A DNA stretch of 64,000 nt from assembly GCF_026230175.1 (NCBI RefSeq), contig NZ_CP104208.1, forward strand, positions 3,038,001 to 3,102,000, read 5' to 3'. The position numbers were made by a program, and so were the translations under genes. Below are positions 25,350 to 34,865 of the stretch, piece after piece. This DNA is from Desulfovibrio mangrovi (GTDB taxonomy: Bacteria; Desulfobacterota; Desulfovibrionia; Desulfovibrionales; Desulfovibrionaceae). Under the pieces are notes generated by a model. It was not told the DNA's origin. It made no database searches and saw nothing but the letters and a program-made list of their open reading frames with translations. Within the stretch, counting starts at the first letter, position 1; every line of letters begins with the position of its first letter.

Positions 25350-26762
25350 ATGGTTGCAGAAAAACTGAGGTTGCTGGAAGGTAGTCGGGATATTCTGGAT
25401 TTTGCCACCGCTACGGGCATGTCCTTTTGGCCGCTTGTCAGAACTAAATTCTTCAAGATGGTTCGACAGCAGCTTGTCAGCGGGACTGCAGATGTCAGTT
25501 CGCCTCAATACAACGGCACAAGCCGGATGGTGAAATTGCGGCAAGTGCTTTGGGAACTTCCCGGAGCGATGATGTCTGCCTATCCTTCCAGGGAGATAGC
25601 ATTTGTTCCTTATCCGTTATGGGTGAAGACTGCCTCTGGAAGTCCTGTTGAAGCCGCACTGACCGAGCAGATACATTACTTCGCGGAGCGGGCGCTGGTT
25701 GTTGAAGAGCACGAGGCTAATATCGCTCTGTCTGACCCTGCGATCAAAACGGTTAATGTTTATTCCCTCCTTAAGATGTTGCGCTTGTCTTCGCTGTTTA
25801 CCCCCAACTCTTTCTTAGAAAAAATTGAGACGTTTTGTGATTTTATGGTTGACCGTGCGCAGCGGGAGCTGTCTGTGGTCATACCTCCTGAACACGTAAG
25901 CCATTTTAAAAAGTTTGCGCGTTGTGAAATAACTAATGCCGACAATAAGCGTCGTTTGTTTCGTAGGCTTTGGAAGAAAGTTTCTCCTAAGGTCATTTTT
26001 TACAGCAATGGGATGTACGGAGCGGAAAGCCCCAGTATCATCGCTGCGCGAGAGCTGGGTATTGTCACTGTTGAGTGTCAGCATGGCATGGTCTACAATA
26101 ATCACTATGCCTACCAGTGCTCAGACGTGATGTTGCAAGATCGTCGTTTTACAGATCTTTATCCTGAGTATTGTTTGACGTTTGGTCCATGGTGGAGTGA
26201 AAAAATTCAAATTCCGGCCAAAAAGCGCACGGTGGGGTATCCTTACCTTGACCGGAAGGTTGCCGAGCATCGCGCCACTGAAAAGAAGGTTATCTTTTTT
26301 GTTCCTACCGGAAAAACCTATCAGGCGTTTTTTGATCTGGCATGCACGGTGGCAAAGGCGTTTCCAAATGAACATTGTGTTATTCGGCCGCACCCCGTGG
26401 AGCGTGAACTTGCGGCCCGCTTAGCGCCTGGTGTGCAGGATATTCTGGAAACGGACTTGTCGCCCTCTGAGTATACAATGCTTGCTCGCGCGCATACGGT
26501 TGTGGGTGATATGTCTACTGTTCTTTTTACTGCTATTCCATTTGTTGATAATATTTTCTCTTGGCTGTCGCCAGCTACCGAGGCGTTTCTTGGTGGCGAT
26601 AATCCCTTTACTACATTCAAAAGTGTTGATGAGTTGTTTCAATTGCTTGAGAAGCGTTCTTCATCCTCTTCATGTGCAGAGCTTCAGAGTAAGTTGTTCG
26701 TTGATGGTTGGAAAAATAATTACAACAAGTTTCTTTTGGAAGATGTTGGCCTTAGTGAATAA
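25350..26762 (+). CDS. GT-B glycan transferase, TagF/KpsS-like C-terminus
   Basis: A 470-residue protein. The C-terminal half carries the pattern of CDP-glycerol glycerophosphotransferase-like and capsule enzymes: VECQHGMVYNNHYAY, a phosphate/donor region IFFVPTGKTYQAFFD, VIRPHPVERELA and GDMSTVLFTAIPFV. The N-terminal 200 residues show no recognised motif. It probably transfers a sugar or alditol phosphate to the growing chain. Translation from ATG 25350 is supported by GGGGG about 10 bases upstream. Confidence 0.65.
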   Translation: MVAEKLRLLEGSRDILDFATATGMSFWPLVRTKFFKMVRQQLVSGTADVSSPQYNGTSRMVKLRQVLWELPGAMMSAYPSREIAFVPYPLWVKTASGSPVEAALTEQIHYFAERALVVEEHEANIALSDPAIKTVNVYSLLKMLRLSSLFTPNSFLEKIETFCDFMVDRAQRELSVVIPPEHVSHFKKFARCEITNADNKRRLFRRLWKKVSPKVIFYSNGMYGAESPSIIAARELGIVTVECQHGMVYNNHYAYQCSDVMLQDRRFTDLYPEYCLTFGPWWSEKIQIPAKKRTVGYPYLDRKVAEHRATEKKVIFFVPTGKTYQAFFDLACTVAKAFPNEHCVIRPHPVERELAARLAPGVQDILETDLSPSEYTMLARAHTVVGDMSTVLFTAIPFVDNIFSWLSPATEAFLGGDNPFTTFKSVDELFQLLEKRSSSSSCAELQSKLFVDGWKNNYNKFLLEDVGLSE

Positions 26763-26814
26763 GGCCGGCATCAGTTGTTTTCATTTTGTAGCAGAAAACG
26801 GTGTGCAAGGTTAG

Positions 26815-28635
26815 ATGCAGTATAGAAATAATTATTATATATGTAGAGAGGTTTTATCTCGATTTTCCAGTAAAAGAAAAATCCAAGCTCTGGGTGTGTT
26901 AGTTCTTGTTTTCGCAACTGCTGGAGTAGAGATGGTTGTAGCTGGTGCTGTGTCTGCATTTGGACTTGCACTCTCTAGTCCTGAAAAGCTGTATAGTAAC
27001 AAGATTGTAGCGACTTTGTTCGATTTTTTTAAATTTGACAATGTTGAGCTTTCTAACGCCTCTGTGCTTGGTGGGGTGTTGTTCGTTGTTTTTCTGGCTG
27101 TGATAATTAAAAATATTTTTTTAGCGGTGCTTACATACTGTCAGGCGAGGTTTTCATATTCTTTTTCATATTCCATGGGGGCGGAGCTTCTAAAGTCATA
27201 CCTCAGAATGCCTTATGTCTGGCATTTAAATCAGAATACAGGTGAATTGGTTGCTGTTGTTCAGTATCGAAATACGATGAGTCGTTTTATTAACAATATG
27301 CTGCTTGCCATAACACAAGTCGTCAGTGCTGTTGTGCTTGTTGTAGGCGGGCTTCTTATTACACCAGAGCCGATGCTGATAATGCTTGGAATGATGGGGG
27401 TACTTGGACTGCTGGGCTATTCTTGTGCTCGGAAACAGGTTCACAACCATTCAAAAATTTTGGAAAAGACAAACAGGCGCATTAGCATGACAGTGCTAAC
27501 TACGTTGCAAGGCGTTAGAGAGATTTTTATTTACAACCAGCGCTCTAAGTCTATCGATAATTTTTGTAAGTTGGCGGCAGTGCAAAATCAAAGTCAGGCA
27601 CCTGTGTTGGTGTTTTCTTCATTTACCTTTTGGGTGCTTGAAGCTGGTGGAATGTTAACGCTTTTTGTCGTTTTTTGTTATATGTACCTGTCGGGCATGC
27701 CCTATGCCCAGATATTGAGTTCGCTTGCCCTGATGGCAGGGATTGCATGGCGTCTTTTGCCGTGTACTAACAAGCTCTCAACCGCCATGGTAAAAATGAA
27801 TAATTTGGCACCCTATTCCTCGGCCTTTCTCGAAAAGCTGTCGCTTCATGCCGATCATGCGAGAGATCGCGAAGAAGCAATGAGAGAGGGGGAGGCCCTT
27901 GTTTCTGACTCCCCGTTTGAGGAATTGTCGTTGTCCCACGTCGGTTTTACCTATCCGAACCAAAGTGTTGAATCGCTTTCAGATGTTTCGCTTTCTATCT
28001 CTCGGGGGCAGAAGGTTGGGATAATTGGGGCTTCCGGGGCAGGAAAGAGTACCTTGATCGGCCTTTTGACAGGGCTTTTGGTTCCGTCATCGGGGGATGT
28101 GTTTTTCAATGGAGCGGTTTGCACAAAGTCTTTGGCCAAGGGCCATGCAGTTTTTGGGTATGTTCCACAAACTCCATATCTTTTAGATGCCAGTCTGGCC
28201 GAAAATATCGCCTTTTCTAATTGGCAAGGGGTGATAAGCACCGAACGGGTCCGCGAGTGCTGCAAGCTTGCGGCGATAGACTTTGTTGACGCTCTTCCAG
28301 AGAAGCTTGAGACAAAGCTTGGTGAGCGTGGGGCGCGACTTTCCGGGGGCCAAATTCAGCGAGTTGCCATAGCTCGGGCGTTGTATAGTCGGCCAGATAT
28401 AGTGTTTTTTGACGAGGCAACAAGTGCTCTGGATGTAAAATCAGAGTCGTCAATCCTTAAAACCATTGATGACCTAGGCCGCTCCATGACGGTGGTTATC
28501 GTTGCGCATAGGCTTTCAACAGTCCAGGAATGTGATGTCCTGTACTGGTTGGACAACGGAAAAATTGTTGCTTCAGGCTCTCCGGATGAAGTTATAAATA
28601 CATATAAACAGCACTGCGAGCGAGAAATCATTTAG
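26815..28635 (+). CDS. ABC exporter/flippase (MsbA/PglK type), fused permease-ATPase
   Basis: A 606-residue half-transporter. Six membrane segments occupy residues ~20-330. The ATPase has Walker A GASGAGKSTLIG, the signature LSGGQIQRVAIARAL, Walker B IVFFDEATSALD and the H-loop VIVAHRLSTV. The dimer would flip a lipid-linked oligosaccharide from the cytoplasmic to the periplasmic leaflet, as PglK does. No Wzx or Wzy-like protein is in the island, so this is the likely flippase. It begins directly after an in-frame TAG, 52 bases from the preceding gene. Confidence 0.88.
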   Translation: MQYRNNYYICREVLSRFSSKRKIQALGVLVLVFATAGVEMVVAGAVSAFGLALSSPEKLYSNKIVATLFDFFKFDNVELSNASVLGGVLFVVFLAVIIKNIFLAVLTYCQARFSYSFSYSMGAELLKSYLRMPYVWHLNQNTGELVAVVQYRNTMSRFINNMLLAITQVVSAVVLVVGGLLITPEPMLIMLGMMGVLGLLGYSCARKQVHNHSKILEKTNRRISMTVLTTLQGVREIFIYNQRSKSIDNFCKLAAVQNQSQAPVLVFSSFTFWVLEAGGMLTLFVVFCYMYLSGMPYAQILSSLALMAGIAWRLLPCTNKLSTAMVKMNNLAPYSSAFLEKLSLHADHARDREEAMREGEALVSDSPFEELSLSHVGFTYPNQSVESLSDVSLSISRGQKVGIIGASGAGKSTLIGLLTGLLVPSSGDVFFNGAVCTKSLAKGHAVFGYVPQTPYLLDASLAENIAFSNWQGVISTERVRECCKLAAIDFVDALPEKLETKLGERGARLSGGQIQRVAIARALYSRPDIVFFDEATSALDVKSESSILKTIDDLGRSMTVVIVAHRLSTVQECDVLYWLDNGKIVASGSPDEVINTYKQHCEREII

Positions 28636-28684
28636 TTGAAATGCTGGCTTCTTACTATGCTCGTCGTTTAGCTGGGTGTGGATT

Positions 28685-29782
28685 ATGAATATCGCATATG
28701 TCTCAATTGTACCACCAAACCGGCTTGGTGCATTTTATAAGGTTAATAATCAGATGGATACCTGGCGTAAGCTTGGTCATCTGTGCACTCCTTTTTTTAT
28801 TACTGAGACGAAGGGGCCAAATTGCTACAGATTGTGGAAGCGTGGGAAGGCGTTAAATCCACAATTACGTTTGCTGTTTGCATTATATAGGCAGAATCCC
28901 GATGTTATCTATATGCGAGAAAATCATGTGAGCATTTTCTTTCAATTGCTACTGCTGTTCTTTGCGAAGCGCATTGTGCTAGAAATTAATGGTAATAGTG
29001 TTATTGAAACAGCCTTGGATGCTAGTGTATCTATCAAAAAGCGCTTTTACCATTTGCTCATGAGGGTATTGCAGCCACGTTCCATAAGTAGGGTTTTGGG
29101 TTGCGTATGCGTGACTCGTGAGTTGCACCAAGGAGTTGTAGTAGCTAGTCAGCAGAATAGTATTATCTCTCCGAACAGTGTTCCTTTGAAAAAGGATCGT
29201 GTACAAAAGAGTGGAAGGAGTGGTCATCCGTGCCGGCTGCTTTTTCTGGGAAGCCCTAAGCACAGCTGGCATGGGGTTGATAAGTTAGTTGCATTGGCAA
29301 AAGGATTAGGGGGCTTGTTTCATATCCATGTAGTAGGACCATCCCTTCATGAGGCCCGCCTCGATGCTGATATTTGTCCAACCAACATGACGTTTCATGG
29401 ATATCTTGAAAAAGAACAGATTGAGCAGCTTGTGCCGCAGATGGATATCGGTATTGGTTCCTGTGCCTTGCATCGTAAAGATATGTACGAGGCTTGCCCT
29501 CTTAAAGTGCGCGATTATTTAGCGTACGGCCTGCCGCTTCTTCTTCCCTATCTTGATACTGCATTTGTCGAATCTGCTCCTGACTGGGTGCTTACGCTTC
29601 CAAATGTGGAGGACGTGTTTAACAGCAGCGCTAATGTTGAATCGGTGCGCCGTTTTTGTGAAAATTTCCAGGGAATTGTTTTGAGCGATGATGATATTGC
29701 AGAGTATGTTGATTCCCATCTGTTGGAGGAGAGCAAACTTAAAGTAATCTCTTCTTGGGTGAATGATGCAAAACAAGCGTAA
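28685..29782 (+). CDS. Glycosyltransferase, GT4-like
   Basis: A 365-residue GT-B protein: N-terminal IAYVSIVPPNRLGAFYKVNNQMDTW, IVLEINGNSVIETAL (family ENG-type loop), donor half CRLLFLGSPKHSWHGVDKLVALA, then YEACPLKVRDYLAYGLPLLLPY, which replaces the classic E-x7-E with EACPLKVRDYLAYGLP. ATG 28685 is chosen over an in-frame codon at 28676. It overlaps the next gene by about 20 bases. Donor and acceptor unknown. Confidence 0.78.
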   Translation: MNIAYVSIVPPNRLGAFYKVNNQMDTWRKLGHLCTPFFITETKGPNCYRLWKRGKALNPQLRLLFALYRQNPDVIYMRENHVSIFFQLLLLFFAKRIVLEINGNSVIETALDASVSIKKRFYHLLMRVLQPRSISRVLGCVCVTRELHQGVVVASQQNSIISPNSVPLKKDRVQKSGRSGHPCRLLFLGSPKHSWHGVDKLVALAKGLGGLFHIHVVGPSLHEARLDADICPTNMTFHGYLEKEQIEQLVPQMDIGIGSCALHRKDMYEACPLKVRDYLAYGLPLLLPYLDTAFVESAPDWVLTLPNVEDVFNSSANVESVRRFCENFQGIVLSDDDIAEYVDSHLLEESKLKVISSWVNDAKQA

Positions 29783-31040
29783 ATCCCTTCCCGTGTGGTT
29801 TATTACGTATAAATTTCCGTACGATCATCGTCTTGCGCCTTCTCTTATCCCGGAGATTCGCGCTATGCGCGAGGCAGGGCTTGAGCTTGTCCTTTTGCCG
29901 TACGAAGCTGGTGACCAGTCTCTGTATCCACTTCCGCAAGGGGTGGCCTGTAATATGACTCTTAACGAGCATCCTGAGTCACATATCGTGTTTCGAGCGC
30001 TAAAAGGGCTGGTAAGCAAGTGGACGTGGAAAGAGTTTGTCGCCAAAGACAGGTTTAAGGCTTTAAAAACCTTAAATCATTTGATTAACCGTAGTTCCAG
30101 AGTAAGGCATTATGTGCCAATTCTTAAAAGAATGCTGGAAAAGGAAGTTAGAGAAAACGGGCAAGTTCCGGTTATTTATACCGACAGATTTGATGCCCTT
30201 ACGTACGCTGCTTGTTATTTGAAGCGATTTTTCCCGGAACTGCGTGTTGTTACTCGTGCTATAGGGTATGATATCTATCGGGAGAGATATCAGAATTGTT
30301 ATCCTCCTTTACGTTTGCAGTTTGCAAATATGCCGGACATGATTTGCCCCGTCACTGAAGTCGGAACACAATATCTTATTAAAGAGTATGGCATACCTTC
30401 CTGCTGTGTTCGCACTTATTTTCGGGGGGTTGCCGTCTCTGCGCAGCGATCGGGACCCGGGAGGCAGGGCGAGTTGCGACTTGTTTCTTGTTCGTTTTGC
30501 ACCCCCATAAAGCGCCTTCCTCTTCTCGTCCGCAGTGTGGCAGCGTACGCCGAAGCTCGTCCCAACCTTGTTGTTTACTGGACGCATATTGGGGATGGCG
30601 AGTTGTATGAGGAACTGCTGCTTTTGGCTCATGAATTGCTCGACGGTATCCCTAACGTTCGATGGGAAATGCCAGGACGTTTTAATCTTGATGAAATTAA
30701 GCAGTACTATAAAACCCATGCTGTAGATTCTCATATATTGATCAGTGAGCTTGAGGGGTTACCTAAATCCATAATGGAAGCGCAGGCTTTGGGGGTGCCT
30801 TCTGTTGCAACCAAGGTGGGTGGGGTTGCTGATATTGTTAATGAGAATACTGGGATAATGATCCCGCGAGATTTTTCGCAGCATGAGTTTGCTGCAGCTC
30901 TTGATGGTATCGTGTCTTTTCGTGATGATGCTGTGCGCGAGAAAATTCAGAAATACTGCGAAGAGTACTTCAGTGAAAATAATTCGCGAAAGTTTATCGA
31001 TGAAATTTTTTGGCGATTCTGCAATCACTTTCCTGTATAG
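29763..31040 (+). CDS. Glycosyltransferase, GT4 family
   Basis: A 425-residue GT-B enzyme. It starts PVWFITYKFPYDHRLAPSLIPEIRAM. Central features are RLVSCSFCTPIKRLPLLVRSVAAYAE and YWTHIGDGELYEELLLLA. The donor site HILISELEGLPKSIMEAQALGVPSVATKVGGVADIVNE gives a full E-x7-E. It is translationally coupled to the previous gene by overlap (ATG at 29763 or 29766). It probably adds one residue of the island's repeat unit. Confidence 0.85.
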   Translation: MMQNKRKSLPVWFITYKFPYDHRLAPSLIPEIRAMREAGLELVLLPYEAGDQSLYPLPQGVACNMTLNEHPESHIVFRALKGLVSKWTWKEFVAKDRFKALKTLNHLINRSSRVRHYVPILKRMLEKEVRENGQVPVIYTDRFDALTYAACYLKRFFPELRVVTRAIGYDIYRERYQNCYPPLRLQFANMPDMICPVTEVGTQYLIKEYGIPSCCVRTYFRGVAVSAQRSGPGRQGELRLVSCSFCTPIKRLPLLVRSVAAYAEARPNLVVYWTHIGDGELYEELLLLAHELLDGIPNVRWEMPGRFNLDEIKQYYKTHAVDSHILISELEGLPKSIMEAQALGVPSVATKVGGVADIVNENTGIMIPRDFSQHEFAAALDGIVSFRDDAVREKIQKYCEEYFSENNSRKFIDEIFWRFCNHFPV

Positions 31041-31070
31041 TTTTTACATTTTTCTAGTGTGTGTAAATCA

Positions 31071-32447
31071 ATGAAAAGTAGGGTTGTAATTGTTGTCGGA
31101 GAGTATACTCATCTGCACAAAGCGATGTATTTAGCAGGTTTTTTGGTAAATAAGGCTAAATGCGATGTCACAGTTGTTGCTGAAGAGTTGCCAAAGGATT
31201 CTAATTACTCATTTACCATCGTTGACGGTGTCGACTTTGTAGATGCAACAGGGTGGTGCGGTCCTGAGAAGGGAAAAATAGGAAAGTTGCTTGCAGATTT
31301 TTCTTCCATTGTCAAAAATTTCAATTATTTTAGGCTGTTTTACAGGTTGTGGAAAGCTTCTTCTGCTGATCAGAATATAGTAAAGACGGTCATGCGGTGG
31401 GCTCAGAAAATTGAGAATGTTAAAAAGCAAGCTGATACACTGTATCGAAAGAAGCAATTTGATGTCATTGTGATTGCTAAATGGCATTCCGCCTACAGTC
31501 CTGTATGGGCGGTGTTGGGGGAGCGATACAAGGCTCCTGTGGTTGCTTTTTTGCAAGCGGCAACTACATACGAGCGTTTGCGGCTGGTAACAGAAAAAGA
31601 TAATACCCCCTCCTCTCTAGTGCCTCTAGCTAGTCATTATTTGCCTAATTTTGTTGGGAAAAAATATTTTTCTGAAAGAAGAAGGCTTCCCCTCTATTTT
31701 GCTCATCTGATTACAGGGCTTTCACAGGCGACTCAATGGAGGCATTGCTCGTCTTCTTTGGTTTCAGCGTTTTTTTTGGAAAGCCAGTATGCGTTTGAGC
31801 ATTTCAAAGCTTATTTTGAGAAAACACCGGTGGTGGTCACGGGTGATCCGCAATACGATATGATTGCCGAATCGGACATACCGCTAGCCGTAAGAAGAGA
31901 GCGATATTTTGCACGATTTGGATTCTTGGAAGAGCTTAAGCTACTTGTTGCCTCTCCTCCCAAGGATTATATCAGCGTTGCCAACTCTGATGAGTTCAAA
32001 ACATATGAGGAGCTACTTGATTGCTGGCTGTCCTCCCTAAAAAAGTTACGAAATTATAATGTCTTAATATCTCTTCATCCTCGGCTTTCAGAACAAGTCA
32101 AATCGCGATTTGTTCGCGCTGGTTTTGCTGTTGTATATATGGAAAGTGATCAATGGCTGCCAGTTTGTGATGCTTTACTTGTTGATAGTGGTACAGTGGT
32201 TAAGCTTGCACGCGCGTTAGGCAAAATAGTTGTTTGCTACTCAATATGCGGTACGCCGCATATTGATGATGGCGTGTTGTTGGCCCAGACAGGTGCTGAG
32301 CTTGCTGAGTGTCTTGATAAAATTGATCGTCCGGAATTGTTAAATGAATTGAGCAAGAAAGCGTATTCTGGGAAAAATTATTGGGGTGAGAGCGGGCAAA
32401 GCAATGCGAATATTTGGCACGAGCTATCTTTGCTTCTTCGAAGATAG
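31071..32447 (+). CDS. Putative GT-B glycosyltransferase, unassigned family
   Basis: A 458-residue protein with a Rossmann-like start (VVIVVGEYTHLHKAMYLAGF) and a second nucleotide-binding-like half: KLLVASPPKDYISVAN, VLISLHPRLSEQVKSR and ALLVDSGTVVKLARALGKIVV. This order (HP-x-L and an acidic-Ser-Gly turn) recalls UDP-GlcNAc 2-epimerase-fold and capsule transferases. No known family is certain. It is the last plus-strand gene of the island. ATG 31071 is preferred to the in-frame GTG at 31059, though no clear ribosome site is visible for either. Confidence 0.6.
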   Translation: MKSRVVIVVGEYTHLHKAMYLAGFLVNKAKCDVTVVAEELPKDSNYSFTIVDGVDFVDATGWCGPEKGKIGKLLADFSSIVKNFNYFRLFYRLWKASSADQNIVKTVMRWAQKIENVKKQADTLYRKKQFDVIVIAKWHSAYSPVWAVLGERYKAPVVAFLQAATTYERLRLVTEKDNTPSSLVPLASHYLPNFVGKKYFSERRRLPLYFAHLITGLSQATQWRHCSSSLVSAFFLESQYAFEHFKAYFEKTPVVVTGDPQYDMIAESDIPLAVRRERYFARFGFLEELKLLVASPPKDYISVANSDEFKTYEELLDCWLSSLKKLRNYNVLISLHPRLSEQVKSRFVRAGFAVVYMESDQWLPVCDALLVDSGTVVKLARALGKIVVCYSICGTPHIDDGVLLAQTGAELAECLDKIDRPELLNELSKKAYSGKNYWGESGQSNANIWHELSLLLRR

Positions 32448-32542
32448 TTGGCGTGCAAGGTGGAATCCGCATCTCCCGTATGCAACAGGGTGTTTTCTAA
32501 CCAGTTGATATGGTAAATGTTCACACCCAGTTCACCGCAAAA

Positions 32543-32582
32543 GAAGGGGCCCGATTGTCTTGATGGATAACTGGGCCCTTTC
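32543..32582 (+). terminator. Terminator-like hairpin ending the polysaccharide island
   Basis: The stem GAAGGGGCCC (32543-32552) pairs with GGGCCCTTTC (32573-32582) with one G-T pair and a 20-base loop. It lies about 100 bases after the stop of the last island gene. The T-run is short, so strength is uncertain. Confidence 0.5.
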
Positions 32583-32640
32583 GTTAGGAAAATTTTTGTG
32601 GAGTCGGGGGTAGTTACTCCCCCCTTCCGCCAAACGCACA

Positions 32641-32676
32641 ATAAAAGCCCCCGTCCATACCATATGGACGGGGGCT
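32641..32676 (-). terminator. Strong terminator of the permease gene
   Basis: A perfect 14-bp stem (32646-32659 with 32663-32676, GC-rich core GCCCCCGTCC) with a 3-base loop, followed on the minus strand by TTTTAT. It lies 48 bases after the permease stop. Confidence 0.85.
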
Positions 32677-32723
32677 ATCATTACTCATCAGGACCGGTAA
32701 GCCCTGTCGTGAGGGTTTGCGTG

Positions 32724-34235
32724 TTATTTGGTAGCAGTCTGGGGCTGTGCCACACCCTGCGGATCCTGATCCTTGAAGAATACCGGAATGTCGCGGCTGC
32801 CAAGAATGCTTTCGCGCAGCGTGGTTTCAGGCAGCTTCGCCCACTCGGAACGGTTGGAGTAGTAGAAGAAAACGCCCATGACAACCCAGGTGAACATGCA
32901 CCAGCGGGATGCTTCGCTGATGTATGCGGGGGAGCCGGGAACGAGCAGCAGCACGATGGACAGCACGGAAGCCAGCGTGCCCATGGCGCAGCAGAAGAGA
33001 CGGGTGTTCAGTCCGCTCACGGCGTTACTGCCCAGCAGAACGCGGCGTGCGGCAAGACAGGTGAAGAGGTAGCCGATACCGGTACCCACGGAGCTCATGT
33101 CCACGATCCACACGACAACGGAGCGGCCAGCAAAGGGAGTCAGCAGCACGATGGCGATGGTGAACAGGATGGCCTTGTAGGGCGAGCGGTAGGTGGGATG
33201 GATGGCGCCGAACCAGGAGGGCAGAATGCGGCCACGGGCCATGCTGAGCAGCAGTCGGGAGGTGGCGATATAGAAGCCGTTGATACCGGTACACACCGCG
33301 CCCAGAACTGCGCAGGCCAGCACGACAGCGCCCATCTTGCCGAAGGCCATGGAGGCGACTTCGCCGGTGGCCCATGCGGTGCCGCCGGAAGCGCGCAGAG
33401 CGTCCATCTTGGCCAGCATTTCAGGATAGGGAATCGCGATGGCCACTGCCAGCGTCACGAGGGAGTAGAGCGCCACACCGCACAGGATGGCGACGATCAT
33501 GATGTTGCGTGCGCGGGCAGGGTCGAAGGTGAACTCTTCGGCTGCCTGTGGCACGGTATCGAACCCGACGAAAAGGAAGGGGGAGATGGCGAAGATGATC
33601 AGTACGCAGGAAAGGGCGGAGCGGTGCTCAGCGAACAGGGGCAGCAGGTTGCCCATATGCGCGGTTTCAAGCGATACGGCTCCCGTAAACAGGGCCAGAA
33701 TGCCGATGGTGAGCATGAAGGTGAGGACAACCTGGAATTGTCCGGCAAAGCTGGTGCCTCTGTAGTTGAGCCAGCCGAAGATGAGGGTGCCTGCGGTCAT
33801 CAGCAGGACTTCGCCCATGTATACGTCCCAACCGGCAATGGTGTACAGCGCCCCGAATTCGAATACGCCGGGGAAAAGGAAGCGGAAGATCAGAGCGAGG
33901 GCGGCTACGTCAATGCCGATGATGGCGACGTATCCGAGCACGAGCGCCCAGCCGCATACGAAGGCCGCAGTAGGGCCGAAGCCGACGTAGGCATAGGCGA
34001 ATGCACCGCCGGCAACGGGGGCGTATTTGATCATGTAGCTGTAGCAGACAGCTACAAAGCAAATAAGGAATGCCCCGACTGCAAAGCCGATCAGGGTGCC
34101 GAGAATGCCGGCCTGGGGCAGAAACATGTCGCCGGGTAAAACAAAACAGCCCCAACCTACGATGGCGCCAAGGGCCAGCGCCCATATCTGGGCGGGCGAA
34201 AACGATTTGTTCAGTTCCAATTGTTCTTGTGACAT
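32724..34235 (-). CDS. APC-family amino acid/amine permease
   Basis: A 503-residue inner-membrane transporter with about 12 hydrophobic segments. The APC start ALALGAIVGWGCFVLPGDMFLPQAG corresponds to the helix-1 substrate site. KYAPVAGGAFAYAYVGFGP, PFLFVGFDTVPQAAEEFTF and GFYIATSRLLLSMARGR are also family hallmarks. ATG 34235 is preferred over 34334 because the helix-1 start then falls ~20 residues in. It faces a sigma-54 promoter at 34486-34501 that belongs to the GRE regulon, so it probably imports the GRE substrate, which would then be an amino acid or amine-like compound. This is inference. Confidence 0.88.
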   Translation of the reverse strand: MSQEQLELNKSFSPAQIWALALGAIVGWGCFVLPGDMFLPQAGILGTLIGFAVGAFLICFVAVCYSYMIKYAPVAGGAFAYAYVGFGPTAAFVCGWALVLGYVAIIGIDVAALALIFRFLFPGVFEFGALYTIAGWDVYMGEVLLMTAGTLIFGWLNYRGTSFAGQFQVVLTFMLTIGILALFTGAVSLETAHMGNLLPLFAEHRSALSCVLIIFAISPFLFVGFDTVPQAAEEFTFDPARARNIMIVAILCGVALYSLVTLAVAIAIPYPEMLAKMDALRASGGTAWATGEVASMAFGKMGAVVLACAVLGAVCTGINGFYIATSRLLLSMARGRILPSWFGAIHPTYRSPYKAILFTIAIVLLTPFAGRSVVVWIVDMSSVGTGIGYLFTCLAARRVLLGSNAVSGLNTRLFCCAMGTLASVLSIVLLLVPGSPAYISEASRWCMFTWVVMGVFFYYSNRSEWAKLPETTLRESILGSRDIPVFFKDQDPQGVAQPQTATK

Positions 34236-34485
34236 ATCAGATTGTCTCTTCACGGTAATGAGTTCGCAGCTGGCATTCCCCGTATATTCAGCGGCAGCTT
34301 TTCGATGCAGATACTCCTCAGAAAATGCATCCATGAAACCTGCTGAACAGTGTCAGCACGATATACGTGTGACTACGTGAACGCCTTGCTGATTCCGGTT
34401 CCCCTATGACGGCAGAGGGCGAACAAAACCTCTGCACCCTTAATCCTGTTGTTTCAGCAACGAACGAGTAATTGGGAGCTCGGAG

Positions 34486-34501
34486 AGCAATTAGGGTGCC
34501 A
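34486..34501 (-). promoter_or_regulatory. Sigma-54 promoter of the permease gene
   Basis: On the minus strand the sequence reads TGGCAC-CCTAA-TTGCT, an exact match to the -24/-12 consensus with GG-N10-GC spacing. Transcription would start near 34474 and read into the APC permease at 34235. Confidence 0.85.
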
Positions 34502-34587
34502 ATACGTGAAATTCTTCACCAGCTATAGAACTCATTAATAATGATGGATATAATCTATCTGCAGACTTGGTCTCCTGTCTGAATCGC

Positions 34588-34620
34588 AAAGAATTTTTTC
34601 TTTTTAAGAAAAATTTTTTC
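34588..34620. promoter_or_regulatory. Activator-binding palindrome (UAS-1) of the GRE regulon
   Basis: The half-sites AAAGAATTTTTTC (34588-34600) and GAAAAATTTTTTC (34608-34620) flank a 7-base spacer. They match the site upstream of the GRE (37859-37890) at 12 of 13 and 11 of 13 positions. The -24 GG of the minus promoter is about 88 bases to the left and that of the plus promoter about 135 bases to the right, both suitable for enhancer binding. A further half-site-like AAAAGTTTCTTTC follows at about 34627. Confidence 0.7.
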
Positions 34621-34753
34621 ATTTCCAAAAGTTTCTTTCTCCGCCTCTTCCCGGCCACAACCGCACGTGAATATCAGCTCAAGGTCTGATTGCATTCCTG
34701 CGTCCTTGGGTGCCGAGACAATCCCCCTCGCCTTATGGACAATGCGCTGAAAG

Positions 34754-34769
34754 CGGCACCGGCCTTGCA
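34754..34769 (+). promoter_or_regulatory. Sigma-54 promoter of the DUF4125-TauE operon
   Basis: CGGCAC-CGGCC-TTGCA keeps GG-N10-GC and all but the first -24 base of the consensus. Transcription would start near 34780, about 85 bases before the ATG at 34866. Confidence 0.8.
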
Positions 34770-34865
34770 CAGGCGCAGGCTTATTGTTTTCGTGCGCATC
34801 AAGGCCCGCACGGGCGGGGAGAGGATGCAGCACCGCATGACCTGCGATCAGTACCGGAGGGCTAT

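Larger units (their letters stand above)
8443..32447. other. AT-rich surface-polysaccharide island
   Basis: From the wbpD-like gene to the last glycosyltransferase, base and codon use shift visibly towards A/T, while both flanks are GC-rich. Essentially every gene is for activated-sugar synthesis, glycan transfer or export. Divergent halves (minus to 11309, plus from 12184) flank an 870-base spacer. No integrase or flanking insertion sequence is seen, so exchange by homologous recombination in the flanks is the simplest reading. The boundary positions are those of the first and last atypical genes, not measured breakpoints. Confidence 0.65.
34236..34865. other. Divergent regulatory region between permease and DUF4125 genes
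   Basis: No gene is seen in these 630 bases. They hold a minus-strand sigma-54 promoter (34486-34501), an activator palindrome (34588-34620) and a plus-strand sigma-54 promoter (34754-34769), entered separately. The 5' untranslated leader of the permease would be ~240 bases long, and nothing recognisable was found in it. Confidence 0.6.

Noticed and set aside
32598-34139. 513-codon plus-strand frame rich in Gly, His and Gln
   Set aside because: It is the shadow of the APC permease. Composition is low-complexity and it runs through the permease terminator.
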